Positions 61,429-64,000 of a stretch of DNA of 64,000 bases are shown piece by piece. Below the pieces are notes generated by a model, which saw nothing but the letters and a program-made list of their open reading frames with translations, did no database searches and was not told the origin of the DNA. Source of the stretch: Hyphomicrobiales bacterium (lineage in GTDB: Bacteria > Pseudomonadota > Alphaproteobacteria > Rhizobiales > JAJFHB01). Within the stretch, counting starts at the first letter, position 1. Each line of letters opens with the position of its first letter. The stretch covers positions 62,001 through 126,000 of the forward strand of contig JAJFHE010000050.1 of assembly GCA_021775755.1 (NCBI GenBank), written 5' to 3'. Position numbers and translations under genes: made by a program.

Positions 61429-63870
61429 ATGACGGACAGTAACGAAATCACCTCCGGGACCCCCATTGGTGAAAAGTCGGACCTCTACCCGGTGCTGCCG
61501 CTGCGCGACATCGTGGTGTTTCCGCACATGATCGTTCCGCTGTTTGTCGGCCGCGAGAAGTCGATCAAGGCGCTTGAGGAAGTCATGCGCGACGACAAGC
61601 AGATCCTGCTGGCAAGCCAGAAGGATGCGGCGGACGATAATCCGTCGATCGAAGGCATATATTCCGTCGGCACGTTTGCATCGGTGCTGCAGCTCCTGAA
61701 GCTGCCGGACGGCACCGTGAAAGTGCTGGTTGAAGGCGCCCAGCGTGCGCGTGTCCTGAAATACACGGACAACCCGGAGTTTTTCGAGGCTCAGGCCGAA
61801 GCGTTGATCGAAAACGATGGTGACGAGCATGAGCTGGAGGCTCTTGCACGCTCCGTCACGGCGCAGTTTGAGAGCTATGTGAAGCTCAACAAGAAAGTTC
61901 CGCCGGAAGTGCTTGGCTCTGTCAGCAATATCGACGATCACTCCAAGCTCGCCGACACGGTTGCCTCGCATCTGGCAATCAAGATTCCGGAAAAACAGGA
62001 AATTCTAGAGCTGCCGTCGATCGCGGAGCGGCTTGAACGCATCTACTCGATGATGGAAGCGGAAATCAGCGTCCTCCAGGTCGAGAAGAAGATCCGTTCG
62101 CGCGTCAAACGCCAGATGGAGAAGACGCAGCGCGAGTACTATCTGAATGAGCAGATGAAGGCCATTCAGAAGGAGCTTGGCGACGGCGAGGACGGCAAGG
62201 ACGATCTTCAGGAACTTGAAGAGAAGATCGAGAAGACAAAGCTTTCCAAGGAAGCGCTGGAGAAGGCAACGGCGGAGCTGAAGAAGCTGCGCCAGATGAG
62301 CCCGATGTCGGCGGAAGCAACGGTCGTGCGCAACTATCTCGATTGGCTCCTGAACATTCCCTGGGCCAAGAAGGGGCGCGTCAACAAGGACCTGATCAAG
62401 GCCCAAGAGATCCTCGATGCGGATCATTACGGATTGGAAAAGGTCAAAGAGCGCATTGTCGAATATCTTGCTGTGCAACAGCGCACCAACAAGCTCAAGG
62501 GCCCGATCCTTTGTCTCGTTGGTCCTCCAGGTGTCGGCAAGACGTCGCTTGGCAAGTCGATCGCGCGTTCAACGGGCCGTGAGTTCATTCGCATGTCGCT
62601 GGGCGGTGTGCGCGATGAGGCGGAAATCCGTGGCCATCGGCGCACCTATATCGGGTCGATGCCGGGCAAGATCATCCAGTCGATGAAGAAGGCCAAGAAG
62701 TCAAATCCGCTGTTTCTGCTCGATGAGATCGACAAGCTTGGTGCGGACTTCAGGGGCGATCCGTCCTCGGCGCTGCTTGAAGTGCTGGATCCCGAACAGA
62801 ACAACAGCTTCAACGACCACTATCTTGAGGTCGACTACGATCTATCGCACGTGATGTTCGTGACCACGGCCAACACGCTCAACATTCCGCCGCCCCTGAT
62901 GGACCGGATGGAGATCATCCGCATCGCCGGCTATACGGAAGATGAAAAGGTGGAGATTGCAAAGCGCCACCTGATCAGCAAACAGCTGTCGGCCAACGGG
63001 TTGAAGAAGGGCGAATGGTCGATCGACGACGACGCGCTCATGCAGATGATCCGGCGCTACACCCGTGAAGCGGGCGTGCGTAATCTGGAACGCGAGATCG
63101 CCACGCTGACGCGCAAGGCCGTGAAGGACATCCTCACCGAGGATAAGAAGCGCATCAAGGTGACGCTCAAGAACATCGAGGACTATCTCGGCGTGCCGAA
63201 GTTCCGGTATGGCGAGGCCGAACTTGAAGATCAGGTCGGCGTTGTCACGGGTCTGGCCTGGACGGAAGTGGGCGGCGAGTTGCTTACGGTCGAAGGCGTT
63301 ATGATGCCCGGCAAGGGCAAGATGACGGTGACCGGCAACCTGCGCGATGTGATGAAGGAATCCATCTCCGCAGCGAACTCCTATGTGAAGTCGCGTGCGG
63401 TTGAATTCGGAATCAAGCCGCCGCTGTTTGAAAAGAAGGACATTCACGTACACGTGCCTGAGGGCGCGACGCCGAAGGACGGTCCTTCTGCCGGTGTGGC
63501 CATGGCCACGGCGATTATTTCGGTGATGACCGGCATTCGCGTCCACCGCGAAGTCGCGATGACCGGCGAGATCACCCTGCGCGGGCGGGTGCTGCCGATC
63601 GGCGGCCTGAAAGAGAAGCTTCTGGCAGCGCTGAGGGGCGGCATCAAGAAAGTGCTGATCCCCGAGGACAACGCCAAGGATCTCGCCGACATCCCGGACA
63701 ACGTGAAGAGCGGGCTGGAAATTATCCCCGTGTCTGTTCTGAGCGAGGTTCTGGTGCACGCGCTTGAGGAAAAACCGGTCGCGATCGAGTGGGATGAGGC
63801 GGCGGAAGAGGCGGCGAAGGCGAGCGTCATTGCCGACCAGGATGCCGCGTCAGCGCTCACAGCACACTGA
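61429..63870 (+). CDS. lon: ATP-dependent protease Lon
   Basis: The 813-residue enzyme has the N-terminal LON substrate domain ([27 protein letters not shown] near residue 18), a coiled-coil, then the AAA module with Walker [16 protein letters not shown] near 355 and Walker [14 protein letters not shown] near 418. The protease domain carries the Ser-Lys dyad: Ser in [11 protein letters not shown] near 684 and Lys near 727. It degrades misfolded and regulatory proteins. The ATG at 61429 is chosen over one 11 codons upstream. It ends the tig-clpP-clpX-lon block and has a strong terminator. Confidence 0.97.
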   Translation: MTDSNEITSGTPIGEKSDLYPVLPLRDIVVFPHMIVPLFVGREKSIKALEEVMRDDKQILLASQKDAADDNPSIEGIYSVGTFASVLQLLKLPDGTVKVLVEGAQRARVLKYTDNPEFFEAQAEALIENDGDEHELEALARSVTAQFESYVKLNKKVPPEVLGSVSNIDDHSKLADTVASHLAIKIPEKQEILELPSIAERLERIYSMMEAEISVLQVEKKIRSRVKRQMEKTQREYYLNEQMKAIQKELGDGEDGKDDLQELEEKIEKTKLSKEALEKATAELKKLRQMSPMSAEATVVRNYLDWLLNIPWAKKGRVNKDLIKAQEILDADHYGLEKVKERIVEYLAVQQRTNKLKGPILCLVGPPGVGKTSLGKSIARSTGREFIRMSLGGVRDEAEIRGHRRTYIGSMPGKIIQSMKKAKKSNPLFLLDEIDKLGADFRGDPSSALLEVLDPEQNNSFNDHYLEVDYDLSHVMFVTTANTLNIPPPLMDRMEIIRIAGYTEDEKVEIAKRHLISKQLSANGLKKGEWSIDDDALMQMIRRYTREAGVRNLEREIATLTRKAVKDILTEDKKRIKVTLKNIEDYLGVPKFRYGEAELEDQVGVVTGLAWTEVGGELLTVEGVMMPGKGKMTVTGNLRDVMKESISAANSYVKSRAVEFGIKPPLFEKKDIHVHVPEGATPKDGPSAGVAMATAIISVMTGIRVHREVAMTGEITLRGRVLPIGGLKEKLLAALRGGIKKVLIPEDNAKDLADIPDNVKSGLEIIPVSVLSEVLVHALEEKPVAIEWDEAAEEAAKASVIADQDAASALTAH

Positions 63871-63930
63871 TCAGGGGCGAATTTCGCAGATTTCTGCGGA
63901 GAATCGTGATTCGCAAAACCGGACGATTTT

Positions 63931-63963
63931 AAAGCCGACATCTTAGCGATGTCGGCTTTTTCC
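63931..63963 (+). terminator. Rho-independent terminator of lon
   Basis: A 12-bp perfect stem AAAGCCGACATC / GATGTCGGCTTT with a 5-base TTAGC loop is followed by more Ts (TTTTT overall at 63957-63961). It lies 60 bases after the lon stop. The sequence beyond, to 64000, is AT-rich and holds no gene start that I can support. Confidence 0.9.
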
Positions 63964-64000
63964 ATCCAATTATCGCCGTAATCCTTTGAAACATATCAGG

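Overview
The window reads as chromosomal DNA from an alphaproteobacterium, most likely of the Hyphomicrobiales/Rhizobiales type. The evidence is GC-rich coding, the ordered core block tRNA-Leu, tig, clpP, clpX, lon, a glnB-glnA pair behind a sigma-54 type promoter with a bifunctional NAD(P)HX repair gene nearby, and parE. I saw no rRNA, insertion sequence, prophage or CRISPR array. LAYOUT. 1-4.8 kb: the end of an acyl-CoA dehydrogenase, small unknown genes, a DMT-family transporter, a 3-hydroxyisobutyrate-dehydrogenase-like enzyme and a sterol-desaturase-fold membrane enzyme. 5.0-10.3 kb: a tight five-gene operon (GST, class IV aminotransferase, a double GFA-domain protein, an SDR and a trimethylamine-dehydrogenase-like flavoprotein), ending against a broken Crp/Fnr regulator. 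10.6-21.4 kb: a membrane-linked alpha/beta hydrolase, small exported or membrane proteins, an ADP-forming acyl-CoA synthetase, an SDR/M20 amidohydrolase pair, a YcaQ-like glycosylase and a group II PLP decarboxylase. 21.4-29.3 kb (minus strand): a CoA ligase downstream of a compact four-gene set (nitrilase-fold amidase, large Orn/Lys/Arg decarboxylase, ATP-grasp ligase, C45 Ntn hydrolase/acyltransferase). Sampled lines of this set are visibly poorer in G+C than sampled flanking lines. Just beyond it, about 200 bp holds abutting fragments of a quinone oxidoreductase gene and a CoA-ligase gene, a sign of past rearrangement. 29.6-36.6 kb: a second sterol-desaturase-like gene divergent from a LysR regulator, a quinone oxidoreductase, a ferritin-like protein, and a thiolase-rhodanese-RidA-GST operon. 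36.7-48.8 kb: an FMN glutamate-synthase-like enzyme, an aldehyde dehydrogenase with an acetolactate-synthase-like TPP enzyme, parE, two small exported proteins, a D-threonine aldolase/D-serine dehydratase-like enzyme, an exported cyclase-family protein and a GNAT acetyltransferase. 48.9-64 kb: an EamA transporter, glnA, glnB, an exported barrel-like protein, an aminotransferase, NAD(P)HX repair, tRNA-Leu, trigger factor with a Lys/Ala-rich tail, clpP, clpX and lon with its terminator. HOW THE GENES MAY WORK TOGETHER. Two accessory blocks stand out. The 5-10.3 kb operon looks like oxidative removal of a methyl group from an N-methylated compound, with formaldehyde or thiol handling by the GFA and GST proteins; the flavoprotein keeps the TMADH cofactor residues but not the trimethylamine pocket, so its substrate is unknown. 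The 23.1-29.3 kb block joins a decarboxylase, an amide-forming ligase, an amidase and a self-processing Ntn enzyme, which suggests making and remodelling of an amide derived from an amine or polyamine; no such product is known to me. Much of the rest is fatty-acid, amino-acid and thiol metabolism mixed with housekeeping genes.
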